Positions 1-8,777 of a stretch of 64,000 nucleotides of DNA are shown here, piece after piece. Source of the stretch: DAOUEX01 sp034430235 (GTDB lineage: Bacteria > Chloroflexota > Anaerolineae > UBA2200); assembly GCA_964478075.1 (NCBI GenBank), contig CAYZGO010000012.1, positions 35,635 to 99,634 on the forward strand. The letters are read 5' to 3'. Made by a program: the position numbers and the translations under genes. The notes below the pieces were generated by a model, which did not search any database, was not told the origin of the DNA, and worked only from the letters and a program-made list of their open reading frames with translations. Numbering within the stretch: position 1 is the stretch's first letter; every line of letters starts with the position of its first letter.

Positions 1-373
1 TGAGCACTAGGACGCCCTGTTCCATTCCCCTCTCGCCTTCCAGCTCTTGGATGAGCTTCTCCGCCTCAACGACGTCTTCTTGCGACTCCGTCTTTGGAAG
101 GACGATACCCGTAACACCGCGTTGAGTGCTCCATCTCAGATCTTCTGCCACAAGCTCGGTGATGACAGCATTGACCCGGACGAAGACCGCCGCCCCGCCC
201 GCGCCGACCCGCTCGATGGAGTCCTTGATGAAGATCCTAGCTGTCTCCTTCTCTGCCATGGGCACAGCATCTTCCAGGTCCAATATGACCGCATCAGCAT
301 CCAACGTTCCTGCTTTGTGGATCATCCGCATGTTGTTGCCGGGGGTGAATAGCATGGACCTCAGCAATCTCAC
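1..373 (-). CDS. CitE/HpcH-HpaI family C-C lyase, partial (C-terminus outside window)
   Basis: The N-terminal 124 codons of a HpcH/HpaI aldolase or citrate lyase beta (CitE/malyl-CoA lyase) family protein are present. Visible hallmarks are the opening RSMLFTPGNN, the LDLEDAVP metal/substrate segment and FVRVNA. These enzymes cleave or form C-C bonds of beta-hydroxyacyl-CoA thioesters such as malyl-CoA or citramalyl-CoA. I chose the GTG at 373 because it lies 8 nt after an AGGAGG and gives the family's usual N-terminus. The gene overlaps the end of the CoA-ligase alpha gene in an apparent operon, so the ligase may make the CoA ester that this lyase cleaves. The exact substrate cannot be read from the fragment. 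Confidence 0.85.
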   Translation of the reverse strand, partial: MRLLRSMLFTPGNNMRMIHKAGTLDADAVILDLEDAVPMAEKETARIFIKDSIERVGAGGAAVFVRVNAVITELVAEDLRWSTQRGVTGIVLPKTESQEDVVEAEKLIQELEGERGMEQGVLVL

Positions 374-378
374 CGATC

Positions 379-1275
379 TCACCTCCTGAGGAGAGTAGCC
401 AAGGTAGGCGCCAGCTCCTCGGGCCGATCCACCACGTGCGCTCCTGCCTCGCGCAAAGCCCGAATCTTGCTCTCGGCTGAACCCCGGCCCCGCTCGACGA
501 TGGCACTGGCGTGGGAGAAGCGCATGCCGGGTTTGACACCCACTCCGGCGATGTAGGCGACCAGAGGCTTTGTGAAGCGGCCCTCCCGGATCACCTCGGC
601 CGCCTCTTCCTCCGCCACAGTGCCAATCTCACCGAACAAGGCCACGGCGTGCGTGTCCTCGTCTTCCTCGAAGAGAGGCAGCAGTTCAGCCGGGGAGGTG
701 CCGACCACGGGCTCTGACCCGATATGCAGGGCCGTGCTGATGCCCAGGCCCGCCTGCCCAATCGCCCAGGATAGGGTAGTGGTCTGTCCTCCGCTGCGTG
801 AAATCACTCCCACGTGACCAGGCGGGAACATCTCCCTGGCGAGATCTTCTGTGCCCCCGATCCAGCCAGCCACCGACTTGCCGGGACTGATCACCCCGAA
901 GGAACCCGGCCCCACAATCTGGGCTTCTCCCCTTCGAGCCTCACCGATCATCTCCAGAGCATCGTGCAGGGGAACCCGTTCCACAGGCATAACGATGAGC
1001 TTGATCCCTGCCTCGATGGCTTCCAACACTGCGTCTTTGACCACAAGCCCGGGGACAAAGGTGACTGTGGCACCTATGGGGCCATGATGCTTCCAGGCCT
1101 CTTGAACTGTGTCGTACACGGGTACGTGATGGACTTGGCTCCCACCGCGCCCCGGTGTGACGCCGGCCACGACCCTGGTGCCGTAGGCCAACATGAACCG
1201 GGTCCGAGCCGTCCCCTCCCGCCCAGTAATCCCCTGAATGAGCATTGTGGTCCTCTCATCGAGCAATATGGCCAT
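379..1275 (-). CDS. ATP-dependent CoA ligase, alpha subunit (SucD/malate-CoA ligase-like)
   Basis: A 298-residue protein matching the succinyl-CoA synthetase alpha subunit in length and order: an N-terminal CoA-binding Rossmann domain (TGREGTARTRF, PVYDTV) and a C-terminal ligase domain. The phosphohistidine is conserved as His255 in FSHASAI, and the PGxxGVISRSG-type loop is present. With the beta subunit it would form an acyl-CoA from an acid, ATP and CoA. The sequence is divergent from housekeeping SucD, and the CitE-like gene follows, which resembles malate thiokinase plus malyl-CoA lyase arrangements. Malate or another hydroxyacid is therefore as likely a substrate as succinate. Its start overlaps the 3' end of the ferredoxin gene by about 20 bp. 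Confidence 0.85.
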   Translation of the reverse strand: MAILLDERTTMLIQGITGREGTARTRFMLAYGTRVVAGVTPGRGGSQVHHVPVYDTVQEAWKHHGPIGATVTFVPGLVVKDAVLEAIEAGIKLIVMPVERVPLHDALEMIGEARRGEAQIVGPGSFGVISPGKSVAGWIGGTEDLAREMFPPGHVGVISRSGGQTTTLSWAIGQAGLGISTALHIGSEPVVGTSPAELLPLFEEDEDTHAVALFGEIGTVAEEEAAEVIREGRFTKPLVAYIAGVGVKPGMRFSHASAIVERGRGSAESKIRALREAGAHVVDRPEELAPTLATLLRR

Positions 1276-1552
1276 GCACCGCCCTCCTGTGCTCCTCCAA
1301 CCCTGCGATAGGCAGCGAAATCGTGATAGCCTGCCGGCCGTGGAAGTGGCAGTCTATCTCGCAGGCCAGACACTCCGTGCAGCGCCGCCTTGCCTCCTCC
1401 GGGGAAACGGCTAGGACCGCCCTGCCCTTCTCGATTCTGAGAATCCCTGATCCGTAGAGGCTGCAAGCCTTCGCGCAGGCAAAGGTCGTGCAGCCGTTGC
1501 ACTTGACGTGATCAATGGACACCGACCCGGTCCGGAACTCGAAGGTGTACAT
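1256..1552 (-). CDS. Two-cluster ferredoxin-like protein within CoA-ligase operon
   Basis: A 98-residue protein with two cysteine clusters. One near residues 18-30 has the spacing CxxCx4CxxxC (CNGCTTFACAKAC). A second near residues 62-72 is CxxCxxCxxxC (CTECLACEIDC). This fits a small 4Fe-4S electron-transfer protein, probably with two clusters. The start codon abuts the beta-subunit stop and the 3' end overlaps the alpha-subunit start, so all three are almost certainly translated together. A ferredoxin is not a normal component of succinyl-CoA synthetase. Its position suggests the CoA ester feeds a redox enzyme encoded elsewhere, but no partner oxidoreductase is visible here. Confidence 0.8.
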   Translation of the reverse strand: MYTFEFRTGSVSIDHVKCNGCTTFACAKACSLYGSGILRIEKGRAVLAVSPEEARRRCTECLACEIDCHFHGRQAITISLPIAGLEEHRRAVHGHIAR

Positions 1553-2818
1553 CTACACATCTCCTACACTTCTGGACTCTCGGTACCCCTCGACCAGGGC
1601 CTTCATCCGCTGGGCAACAAAGTCCAGGCGATGGATGTAATCGCGCCCGTAGAGCTCCAAGCGGATGGGCAAGTCGCTCAGCCCTTCCCTCAGGATCTCT
1701 AGCGATTCCTCCTCCTTGTTGCCCGCCAGCAGGATCACGACCGGGAAGCCCGGCTTCGTGGCCAGGTCCTCTCGAAAGGCTTTGACCAGACCGTGGGCGT
1801 GGTGCCACTGGTTTTGGCTGGCGATCACGGCCCCCATGAGGCAGTAACCCTCGATGCCAGGCTGGGCAAGAATGACCTTGGCGCAGCGGTACACCTTGGA
1901 AGCAGTGGGATTGCCGCTCGTTTCCGCAAAGTTCGCCAGCTTCAGCCCTTGGCGGGCCAGCGTATCCGCCGCCAGAAGAGCCCCACCTCCACCGATGGCA
2001 TGGTAGCCGATGTAACCCTCCTCTTTGATCTCGGGAACCAGTTGGGCGAAGAAGCTAATGCCGCGGTAATCGTCCTCCTCGATCTTCCAGGCCAGGCGGT
2101 CCAGTTCAGTGGGCGGTCGGTCACTCTCCCTCGGGACCTCAATCCCCAACTCTGGGTGTCGCGCCACTGCGGCGTCGTCGATACTCACGCGGCAATCCGC
2201 CGCGTACACTTCGCCATCCTGGGTCAGGACCAAAGGGTTGATCTCCGCAGCCCGGGCGTCGTAGCAACGGAACAACTCGTACAGGCCACATATCGCCCGA
2301 CCAACCACTACCAGCAGCTTGCCGGACAGGCCCAGAGCCTGGGCAAGGTTGTAGGCGTGATATGTTCTCACTCCGCGTCGGATGTCGACGGTCATTCGGG
2401 CAATCTTCTCGGGTGATTCGTGAGCGACCTCCTCAATGTCGACGCCGCCCTCAGTGCTGAACACCACCACAGGAGCTCTGACCTTGTGGGAGTCGCCAAC
2501 GATGATCCCAGCGTAATACTCCCCGTCAATCTCCAGCTTTTCCTCCACCAGGACCTTCTGCACCTGTAGGCCCTTGATCTCGGAGCCCAGGAGCCGTCCC
2601 GCGACCCTCTCTGCCTGTTCAGGGTTGGCGGCGAATCGAATGCCACCTGCCTTGAACCGACCGGTGGCCCAGATTTGCGCCTTGACGGCGACCGGCTTCC
2701 CAATCCCCACTGCGACGGCCCGCGCCTGCTCCGGAGTGGAGGCGACACCGCCTTGCGGAACGGGGACCCCCACGCTTCGGAGAAGCTGCTTCCCCTGGTA
2801 CTCATAGAGCCTAGCCAT
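1553..2818 (-). CDS. ATP-dependent CoA ligase, beta subunit (SucC-like, ATP-grasp)
   Basis: A protein of about 421 residues starting ARLYEYQGKQLL, the typical entry to the SucC ATP-grasp domain. Further family marks are the AVKAQIWATGRFKAGG nucleotide-binding stretch, EINPLVL metal-binding region and a C-terminal ligase domain with GGGALLAADTL and ETSGNPTASKVYR. It is longer than E. coli SucC (388). The ATG at 2818 is preferred over the upstream GTG because GGAGGGG lies 6 nt before it. It heads the run ligase beta, ferredoxin, ligase alpha, CitE-like lyase. In the family it activates a carboxylate with ATP through a phosphoenzyme. The acid used is not determined by visible motifs. Confidence 0.85.
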   Translation of the reverse strand: MARLYEYQGKQLLRSVGVPVPQGGVASTPEQARAVAVGIGKPVAVKAQIWATGRFKAGGIRFAANPEQAERVAGRLLGSEIKGLQVQKVLVEEKLEIDGEYYAGIIVGDSHKVRAPVVVFSTEGGVDIEEVAHESPEKIARMTVDIRRGVRTYHAYNLAQALGLSGKLLVVVGRAICGLYELFRCYDARAAEINPLVLTQDGEVYAADCRVSIDDAAVARHPELGIEVPRESDRPPTELDRLAWKIEEDDYRGISFFAQLVPEIKEEGYIGYHAIGGGGALLAADTLARQGLKLANFAETSGNPTASKVYRCAKVILAQPGIEGYCLMGAVIASQNQWHHAHGLVKAFREDLATKPGFPVVILLAGNKEEESLEILREGLSDLPIRLELYGRDYIHRLDFVAQRMKALVEGYRESRSVGDV

Positions 2819-2972
2819 AGTAGTCCCCTCCACTCACGACTACTGGATTAAGACATGACCTCACTTCTGCGCTATTGCCACACAGTGGGCGCAGACAGCC
2901 CACTTGTGGCTACTCCTCTCGATACCGCGCCCGTTCAGCGGATAAGGAGGGAAATCAGAGGCTTTGGCAACC

Positions 2973-3461
2973 CTATTCAATCACGAGTTCTTCGCTCTCG
3001 CTACGAGAGCTAAAGACGGATTTCATAGCGATCCCTTCGAGTACGGCTATGGCTACTGCTACCTTTATGGAGGTAGTAGTCCCCTTGGTCAAATGACCGC
3101 CTAAAGTAACGATAGCGTCATCCCTGACCATAGAAGCTGAGAAATGGGCGTGGATATTGGGCTCTCCGTTCGCCTTGCGGGAGACGTGTCCGCTCAGAGA
3201 CAGAAGTTCGAGAGGCTGGTCTATCTCCAAGTATAACCGATCTCTGTCAGTCACCGGGAACTCTTGGGGAAGTTGCTTCAGGCCTCTGAACACGGCCCTC
3301 TGCAATCCTCCTACCGCGGTAATGAATACCCCTTTCTCTATTGCTTCTCTGCGCACTACCTCGTAGAGACCTTCCAACAGGTCTGCGCCGGCCTTGATTC
3401 TGGCAACCACAATCCGCTGAATGCGCCCAGAACCCAATCCGTCTAGTAGGTGTCGTTCCAC
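2973..3461 (-). CDS. PPC/DUF296 domain protein
   Basis: A 162-residue single-domain protein of the PPC (plants and prokaryotes conserved, DUF296) family. The diagnostic region is NIHAHFS followed by GGHLTKGT, whose histidines and Gly-rich loop form the trimer's metal-binding site, and GGLQRAVFR lies in the N-terminal half. Bacterial members are trimers of unsettled function, often described as putative DNA-binding proteins. The GTG at 3461 is used because GGGAGG lies 6 nt upstream. It is the first gene of the minus-strand run leading into the CoA-ligase genes, 155 bp away, and could be co-transcribed with them. Confidence 0.8.
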   Translation of the reverse strand: MERHLLDGLGSGRIQRIVVARIKAGADLLEGLYEVVRREAIEKGVFITAVGGLQRAVFRGLKQLPQEFPVTDRDRLYLEIDQPLELLSLSGHVSRKANGEPNIHAHFSASMVRDDAIVTLGGHLTKGTTTSIKVAVAIAVLEGIAMKSVFSSRSESEELVIE

Positions 3462-3942
3462 AGATGCCTCCCTTCATCAAGTTGGTTGTGCTCTGTTCCT
3501 GTTCACTAGCGCCCTGAAAACGATATAAATGATATTGGCTCCCGCTTCAACATAGTGCCTTCGTCTCCTGACGGCCTCCTTGAGCCCTTGAAGCGGTTCA
3601 GCGTCTGTCCTGGCAATCAGTTGCGATTCGAGCAGACAAGGCATCCAAACACCTGAAGCTCTCCATCTGGCCAGGACAGAAACCCGCTTCCGCCATTGGG
3701 GTGGCGGAAGCGTTTGACTAGTCAGTCTGTCGGCCGCCTCGGCACACAGTGCCGAGCCCGTTTAGCCAGAGGATTGCCAACTTCGTTCGTCGACCCCACT
3801 CACGTGCTCTTGAGGGCCAAGCCACCGAGAAATCGGACCAGGCATATAGGCGACCAATTATCTCGGGAAGCGCGCTGTCCGGGCGGCACGGGAGCCTGCA
3901 GCCACGATCGTCACAGCGAGGCCAAGCTGAGCCCGGCTTCAC
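3462..3942. other. Intergenic region with two inverted repeats
   Basis: No gene is convincing in these 480 bases. It holds a 10-bp perfect hairpin at 3685-3712 (CGCTTCCGCC with its complement, followed by TTTGAC) that could end transcription of flanking genes. An 11-bp inverted repeat, TCTGTCCTGGC, lies at 3604-3614 and 3670-3680 on either side of a 55-bp spacer. Confidence 0.5.
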
Positions 3943-4656
3943 CTAGATACCGATGTATGCTTCCTTCACATGCTTGTCAGCCAAGAGTTCTTTACCTAAG
4001 CCTGACTTGGTGATCCGTCCGTTCTCCATCAAGTACGCTTTGTCACAGTACCTCAAAGCGGATGCAATGTTCTGCTCCACTAACAAGATCGTGATGCCTG
4101 CGTCGTTGATCTTCTCAAGCGTCTCGAAAACAAGCTCCACAAGCGTGGGCGCCAAGCCCAGAGAAGGCTCGTCTAGCATCAGTAGTCTTGGACGGCTCAT
4201 CAATCCGCGGCCGATGGCTAGCATCTGCTGCTCGCCGCCACTCAGCGTCTTGGCCAACTGGTCCTTCCTGTCCCTCAAGATGGGGAACAGATCGTACACA
4301 TAGGCCAACGATTCCTTCCGATGCACCTTGGCGCGCTTTACATACGAACCCATGACCAGGTTCTCTTCGACTGTCATGTGGGCGAACAGTCGCCGGCCTT
4401 CTGGTATCAAAACGAGACCGAGCGCCGGTATGTCGGAAGCATCCATGTGGTCGATTGGCTGGCCCAAGAATGACACGTCACCTGCAGCCTTGGGCAGCAA
4501 GCCGGTAATGGACTTGAGAGTGGTGCTTTTCCCTGCTCCATTGGGACCAATGAGAGCGACATACTCTCCCTCTTCAACTTGGAAGGAAACACCCCACAGA
4601 GCCTGGACTTTCCCGTAGAATGTCTGCACGCCTGAAACCTTAAGCACTGTGCGCAC
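3943..4656 (-). CDS. livF: Branched-chain amino acid type ABC transporter ATPase LivF
   Basis: A 237-residue ABC ATPase with Walker A GPNGAGKST, signature LSGGEQQML and Walker B LLMLDEPSLGLAP, ending in the LivF-like NGRITKSG and LADKHVKEAYIGI tail. It energises the Liv-type importer together with LivG. The start is GTG and overlaps the LivG stop by 17 bp, indicating translational coupling. It is the last gene of the order binding protein, LivH, LivM, LivG, LivF. Ligand specificity lies in the binding protein and is not certain; Liv systems in this type of organism also carry amides, urea or other amino acids. Confidence 0.95.
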   Translation of the reverse strand: MRTVLKVSGVQTFYGKVQALWGVSFQVEEGEYVALIGPNGAGKSTTLKSITGLLPKAAGDVSFLGQPIDHMDASDIPALGLVLIPEGRRLFAHMTVEENLVMGSYVKRAKVHRKESLAYVYDLFPILRDRKDQLAKTLSGGEQQMLAIGRGLMSRPRLLMLDEPSLGLAPTLVELVFETLEKINDAGITILLVEQNIASALRYCDKAYLMENGRITKSGLGKELLADKHVKEAYIGI

Positions 4657-5380
4657 CTCTTCCTAGATAGGCCTCAATCACATCCGGATTGCCAGCGATT
4701 TGCTCGGGCGTACCTTCGGCGATCCTCTTTCCGAAATTGAGCACATAGATCCTGTCGGAGACCGACATCACTGCCCGCATCACGTGTTCCACAAAAAAGA
4801 GTGTGATTCCACTGTCTCTGATCTGCTGGATCTTGGTCATCAGCTTTTCCGTCTCCATGGGATTGAGCCCTGCCACGACCTCATCCAGCAGGATCAATTT
4901 GGGAGCAGTAGCCAGGGCCCGGCCAATCTCCAGTGTCTTCCTCTGAGCCACGTTCAGGTTCTCAGCAAGGCTGTTCCTCAGTTCATTCATGCCCAGGAAG
5001 TCGATGATGCGCTCCGCCTCGGGGCGGCAATCAGCCCCACTCCCTCCCTCGGGTCGACCGAATAGACAGCCCGCGAGGATATTGGTGAACACAGAGAGCT
5101 TGAGCAAAGGCCTCGGGACCTGGAATGTCCGCGCGACGCCCTTTCTGCACACCTGGTAGGGCTTCAGTCCCTGAATCTCCTCCCCGTCAAAGTGCACGTT
5201 GCCCGCGGTTGGCTGGTAGTAACCGGAGATCACATTGAACAGGGTCGTCTTGCCTGCCCCGTTGGGGCCCACAAGCGCTACGATCTCCCCTTCGTCGACG
5301 TGAAAATCTACGTCGTCGACCGCCCTCAGGCCTCCAAAGTCCTTGCGGATTCGCTCACCTCTTAGCAAAGGCATCGCCAC
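4640..5380 (-). CDS. livG: Branched-chain amino acid type ABC transporter ATPase LivG
   Basis: A 246-residue ABC ATPase with Walker A GPNGAGKTT, the LivG-typical NVISGYYQP and VARTFQVPRP segments, a degenerate signature around ENLNVAQRKTLEIGRAL, and Walker B LILLDEVVAGLNP. The signature reads NVAQRK instead of LSGGQ, close to other LivG proteins where this region varies (usually LPYGxQR). The extra HVMRAVMSVSDRI segment after the switch region is normal for LivG. It overlaps LivM at its 5' end and LivF at its 3' end. Confidence 0.93.
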   Translation of the reverse strand: MAMPLLRGERIRKDFGGLRAVDDVDFHVDEGEIVALVGPNGAGKTTLFNVISGYYQPTAGNVHFDGEEIQGLKPYQVCRKGVARTFQVPRPLLKLSVFTNILAGCLFGRPEGGSGADCRPEAERIIDFLGMNELRNSLAENLNVAQRKTLEIGRALATAPKLILLDEVVAGLNPMETEKLMTKIQQIRDSGITLFFVEHVMRAVMSVSDRIYVLNFGKRIAEGTPEQIAGNPDVIEAYLGRGAHSA

Positions 5381-6317
5381 CCTCTTTCTTTGAGAACAAG
5401 GACATGATCCCTCCTGGCAGGTATATGATTAGTCCGATAAAGAGCGCGCCAGTCAGCAGCTTGTAGAACTCTCCTGGGACCAGGTAGCTGACGTACTCGG
5501 ACATGCTCCTCAGTATCACCGCTCCGATGATCGGGCCCAGCACAGTTCCACTTCCTCCCAGGAGACACATCACGATGGAATTGAGCGTGAAGGAGAAGGA
5601 GAAGGCGGCTGGCGGATCAATGTACGACATATAGTAGCCATAGATCCCACCCAGGATGCCCGGCAGAACAGCGCTCCCAGCAAAAGCCAGGATTTTGTAC
5701 AGGGTAGTGTTGATGCCCAGGGAGTCGGCTACCTCTTCGTCCTCTCTGATAGAGATCAAGCCGAGCCCGAACTTGGACCTCGATATCTTGTAGATCCCGC
5801 CAACCGCAACGATGGCACCGACGAGCATATAGTAGTAGAAAGGGATCTTGGAGGGAAAGGGTGGAACGGAAATCCCGCGCCCTCCCTCTGTCAGCGCGCT
5901 CAAGTTGTATGCCAGGGCAGTGAAGATAAAGCTCAGGCTAAGCATGGAAATCGCGAAATACGGTCCTCGCAGTCGAAGAAGTGGGTATCCCACGACCACT
6001 GCTGTGATCACGGCGAATACCCCACCCAGTAGACACGTGTAGAACGGGGACAAGCCATAGTCCTTCACGAGGATCATTGAGGTGTAGGCCCCGATGCCGA
6101 GGAACGTGACGTGCCCGAAATTGACCCGCCCAGTGAACCCCGAAATCAGATTCCAGCTCTCCGCCAACGCCACGTACAAGAAGAACAGGAGGAGGATGTG
6201 CAGGACGTAGCGAGAGACAAACAGCGGGAGGATCGCCAAGACAAGGAGCAGCAACACAAGCAGCCACTTGCGTCTCTGTAGGACTTGGGTGCCCAAACTT
6301 TGCATTCTATGTAGCAC
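5355..6317 (-). CDS. livM: Branched-chain amino acid type ABC transporter permease LivM
   Basis: A 320-residue inner-membrane permease with about nine hydrophobic segments. Hallmarks are NLISGFTGRVNFGHVTFLGIGAYTS near residues 57-80, the DEEVADSLGIN coupling loop and LGGSGTVLGPIIGA near the C-terminus. These match LivM of the Liv/urea-amide importer class. It pairs with LivH. The start is uncertain within the first five codons because a second ATG occurs there. The 3' end overlaps livG by 26 bp. Confidence 0.93.
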   Translation of the reverse strand: MLHRMQSLGTQVLQRRKWLLVLLLLVLAILPLFVSRYVLHILLLFFLYVALAESWNLISGFTGRVNFGHVTFLGIGAYTSMILVKDYGLSPFYTCLLGGVFAVITAVVVGYPLLRLRGPYFAISMLSLSFIFTALAYNLSALTEGGRGISVPPFPSKIPFYYYMLVGAIVAVGGIYKISRSKFGLGLISIREDEEVADSLGINTTLYKILAFAGSAVLPGILGGIYGYYMSYIDPPAAFSFSFTLNSIVMCLLGGSGTVLGPIIGAVILRSMSEYVSYLVPGEFYKLLTGALFIGLIIYLPGGIMSLFSKKEGGDAFAKR

Positions 6318-6330
6318 GGTTCACGTCCCC

Positions 6331-7206
6331 CTATTCCGTGAATCTTCCCAGAAGCCCGCTAGGCTTGATGAGAAGAACGAGAATCACCAGGCTATAGGTC
6401 ACCACATCGGTCCAAGTGCCGGAGGCGAAGAGCGTGACCATCGCTTCGATAACGCTAAAGATGAACGCAGAAATGATCGATCCGGGAATGCTCCCCAGAC
6501 CGCCCAGAATCACAATACAGAACAGACGGCCTCGCCACACATCGGCCATGGCAGGATAGAATGGGTAGATGGTACTCATCAACGATCCCCCAACGCCCGC
6601 CAGGGCGCAGGCAATCCCAAATATCAAGGCGGTCACCTCAGTGATCTTGACGCCCATCAGCTGGCTCGCCTCTCTGTCCTCGGTGATGGCCCGAATCGCC
6701 CTGCCCTTGTCTGTCTTGGTAAGGAACAGATAGACCAGAACTAGCAGAACCGTCGAGACGCCGAAGAAGATCAGCTTGGTGGTCGAGATCATCATGCCAA
6801 AGATCTCAAACGACTTGCCGGTGTAGGGAGTCTTGACAAACCGGAAATCAGCTGTCCATATCACCAGGGACAAGGTTTCTATGATGATCCACACTCCAGC
6901 CATCACCAGCATGGTGGTCAACATGGCAGCTTTTCTCCGCTTGAGCGGCTCGATCAGGAATCTCTGAATCGCCATTCCCAGCACAAAGAACGGGACGCTG
7001 AGCAAGAACATGGAAATCAAAGGGTCTAGATGGAAACTCTTGGACAACGTGTACGCCAGATAGGCGCCCAAAACAACAAAGTTAGCATGGGCATTGTTGA
7101 CCACGCGCATTCCGCCAAAGACCATGTTCAAGCCCACTGCCAGCAATGCGTAGATAGCGCCGATCAGCAGGCCGCCTATCAGACTTTGGACTGTTAAAGC
7201 AACCAT
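6331..7206 (-). CDS. livH: Branched-chain amino acid type ABC transporter permease LivH
   Basis: A 291-residue permease with the LivH signatures GLNMVFGGMRVVNNAHANFVV near the N-terminus, the AITEDREASQLMGV coupling loop, and LGGLGSIPGSIISA near residue 240. The ATG at 7206 is preferred over the GTG at 7218 because AAGGAG lies a normal distance before it and would touch the upstream codon. It is separated from the binding-protein gene by about 290 bp, the only sizeable gap in the transporter operon. Confidence 0.93.
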   Translation of the reverse strand: MVALTVQSLIGGLLIGAIYALLAVGLNMVFGGMRVVNNAHANFVVLGAYLAYTLSKSFHLDPLISMFLLSVPFFVLGMAIQRFLIEPLKRRKAAMLTTMLVMAGVWIIIETLSLVIWTADFRFVKTPYTGKSFEIFGMMISTTKLIFFGVSTVLLVLVYLFLTKTDKGRAIRAITEDREASQLMGVKITEVTALIFGIACALAGVGGSLMSTIYPFYPAMADVWRGRLFCIVILGGLGSIPGSIISAFIFSVIEAMVTLFASGTWTDVVTYSLVILVLLIKPSGLLGRFTE

Positions 7207-7241
7207 GTACCCTCTCACTCCTTCCGCTTCGTTGTAGAGTA

Positions 7242-7450
7242 AGAGAGCCTCTCACATTCCCCGAAGGGCTCGACTTGGAACTGGCGCATAGCCCGCCAGG
7301 CGCCCAAGCTCTCCGCCAAGGCCTCGTTGTAGCCGGGAAACAGGCTTCCGGGCATGTCTGACTTCATCGCAGCCGCCTGCCCCGTCGGTGAGGGCATGGC
7401 AGCGATCCTTCTCATTTCCGGGGCCAAGATCGGCCTATGAGAGGCTCTCT
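7242..7450. repeat. 13-bp inverted repeat bracketing the livJ-livH spacer
   Basis: AGAGAGCCTCTCA at 7242-7254 and its exact complement at 7438-7450 lie at the two ends of a 183-bp spacer between the binding-protein and livH genes. A related word, TGAGAGGCTCTC, occurs at 11951. The spacer has no recognisable gene. A small non-autonomous element is possible, but no target duplication is obvious. Confidence 0.4.
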
Positions 7451-7499
7451 ATCTTGTTATTCAGCAGGCTTGTTCACCGGCTGATTCGCGTTGCTGCAA

Positions 7500-8777
7500 C
7501 TAACGCTCGCTCCAGCTTGGCATGGGATATATCCCTTCAGCAGTGGCCGCTTCGTTCGGGTGGACGACCTCCTTCTGCCCATTCTGCCACTGAATCTGAA
7601 TCATCGCTTCCAGGGGCACGCCTGTTTCATCGAACGTCAGGTTTCCTTGAACCGTCGGGAAAGTATGCGTCCTGATGTATTCGCCCAGCGCTACATTGTC
7701 GAAGGTCCCCGTTGCCTCCACTGCCTGTTGCAGGATCTCACACGAGGCGTAAGCCCTGGAAGCGTGATAGTCTGGGTCCCTGCCCCACCTTTCCGCGTAT
7801 TTCACCACAAACTCGGGCACGCCCGGCAGCTTTGAAGTCGCTTCCCAGTGAACCCCACACCATACGTAGTTGGCGAGATCTCCAAGCTCCGTTCCAAACT
7901 CAGGCTCGGAGGGGCCCACAGAAAGCCACATGGCTTTCGGCAAGTAGCCCAGCTCGCTACTCGTGGACACCAGCCCGACTGAATCGGGGAAATAGGTCCC
8001 GCCGAACAGTACTTCTGCCCCCGCAGCTTTGGCCTTGGCAATGACGGTTGTGAAGTCCGTCGCGCCAACGGCATACTTCTCTTCGAGCACGACCTCCATT
8101 CCCATCGCCTCCGCTTGCACCTTGCCGCCTTTCACGCAGGACTCGGGGAATAGCGTGTCCTCCCACAGAAAGGCAATCGTCTTGGGCCTTTCTTCTTCCG
8201 GAACATTTTCCTGCAGCCACTCAAAGAAGCCGTTAGCATAGACGCCGGCGAGACCTGGAGCTGTGCAGAAAGAGTACTTGAAGCCCCTATTGTACAGACC
8301 CTCAGAAGTCCCACCGCTGATCAGGAACACCATCTCGTACTGCTCAGCAATCGCCTGGGCCGGGAAGTTGCACGCGCTGGAGTAAGGACCCAGGAGCAGA
8401 TCGACCTTGTCCGCGGTGATCAGTTTCTCATAGAGACTGGTCGTCTTGGTTGGATCACTCTCGTCGTCGTACATGATGAGCTGCACTTCTCTGCCCAGGA
8501 GACCCCCCGCCGCATTCATCTCCTCCATCCACATCGTGTAGGATTCCTCGTGCCACGCGGCGCTCTTGGCATACTTGCCCGTCGTGGAAAGAGCCGCTCC
8601 TATCACGACTGGTTCGGGAGGTGGCTCAGTTGGCGGTGGTGGCTCGGCCGTTGGGGCCACTGGCTTGGCTGTCGGGGCTACTGGCTTGGGCGTTGGGGTG
8701 GCCTTGGGCGCACAACCTGCCACCAGCACACCGACAATCACCACAAGCGCAACAATGGTCGAAAACTTTGTCTTCAT
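7500..8777 (-). CDS. Liv-type ABC transporter substrate-binding lipoprotein
   Basis: About 425 residues: a lipoprotein signal peptide ending in the lipobox VAGC (Cys near residue 21), a Pro/Thr/Lys-rich linker with three near-identical PVAPT-type repeats, then a type I periplasmic binding fold (peripla_BP_6, LivJ/LivK family). Recognisable parts are GAALSTTGKYA, AAGGLLGREVQLIMYDDESDP and LLGPYSSACN. It would be anchored outside the membrane and hand ligand to LivHM. The ATG at 8777 follows GGAGAAAGG. The ligand is unknown; an amino acid, amide or short organic acid would fit the family. Confidence 0.92.
   Translation of the reverse strand: MKTKFSTIVALVVIVGVLVAGCAPKATPTPKPVAPTAKPVAPTAEPPPPTEPPPEPVVIGAALSTTGKYAKSAAWHEESYTMWMEEMNAAGGLLGREVQLIMYDDESDPTKTTSLYEKLITADKVDLLLGPYSSACNFPAQAIAEQYEMVFLISGGTSEGLYNRGFKYSFCTAPGLAGVYANGFFEWLQENVPEEERPKTIAFLWEDTLFPESCVKGGKVQAEAMGMEVVLEEKYAVGATDFTTVIAKAKAAGAEVLFGGTYFPDSVGLVSTSSELGYLPKAMWLSVGPSEPEFGTELGDLANYVWCGVHWEATSKLPGVPEFVVKYAERWGRDPDYHASRAYASCEILQQAVEATGTFDNVALGEYIRTHTFPTVQGNLTFDETGVPLEAMIQIQWQNGQKEVVHPNEAATAEGIYPMPSWSER

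Noticed and set aside
7215..7427. 70-codon frame between livH and the binding-protein gene
   Set aside because: It lies inside the spacer bounded by a 13-bp inverted repeat, overlaps the livH start region and has no homology I recognise.
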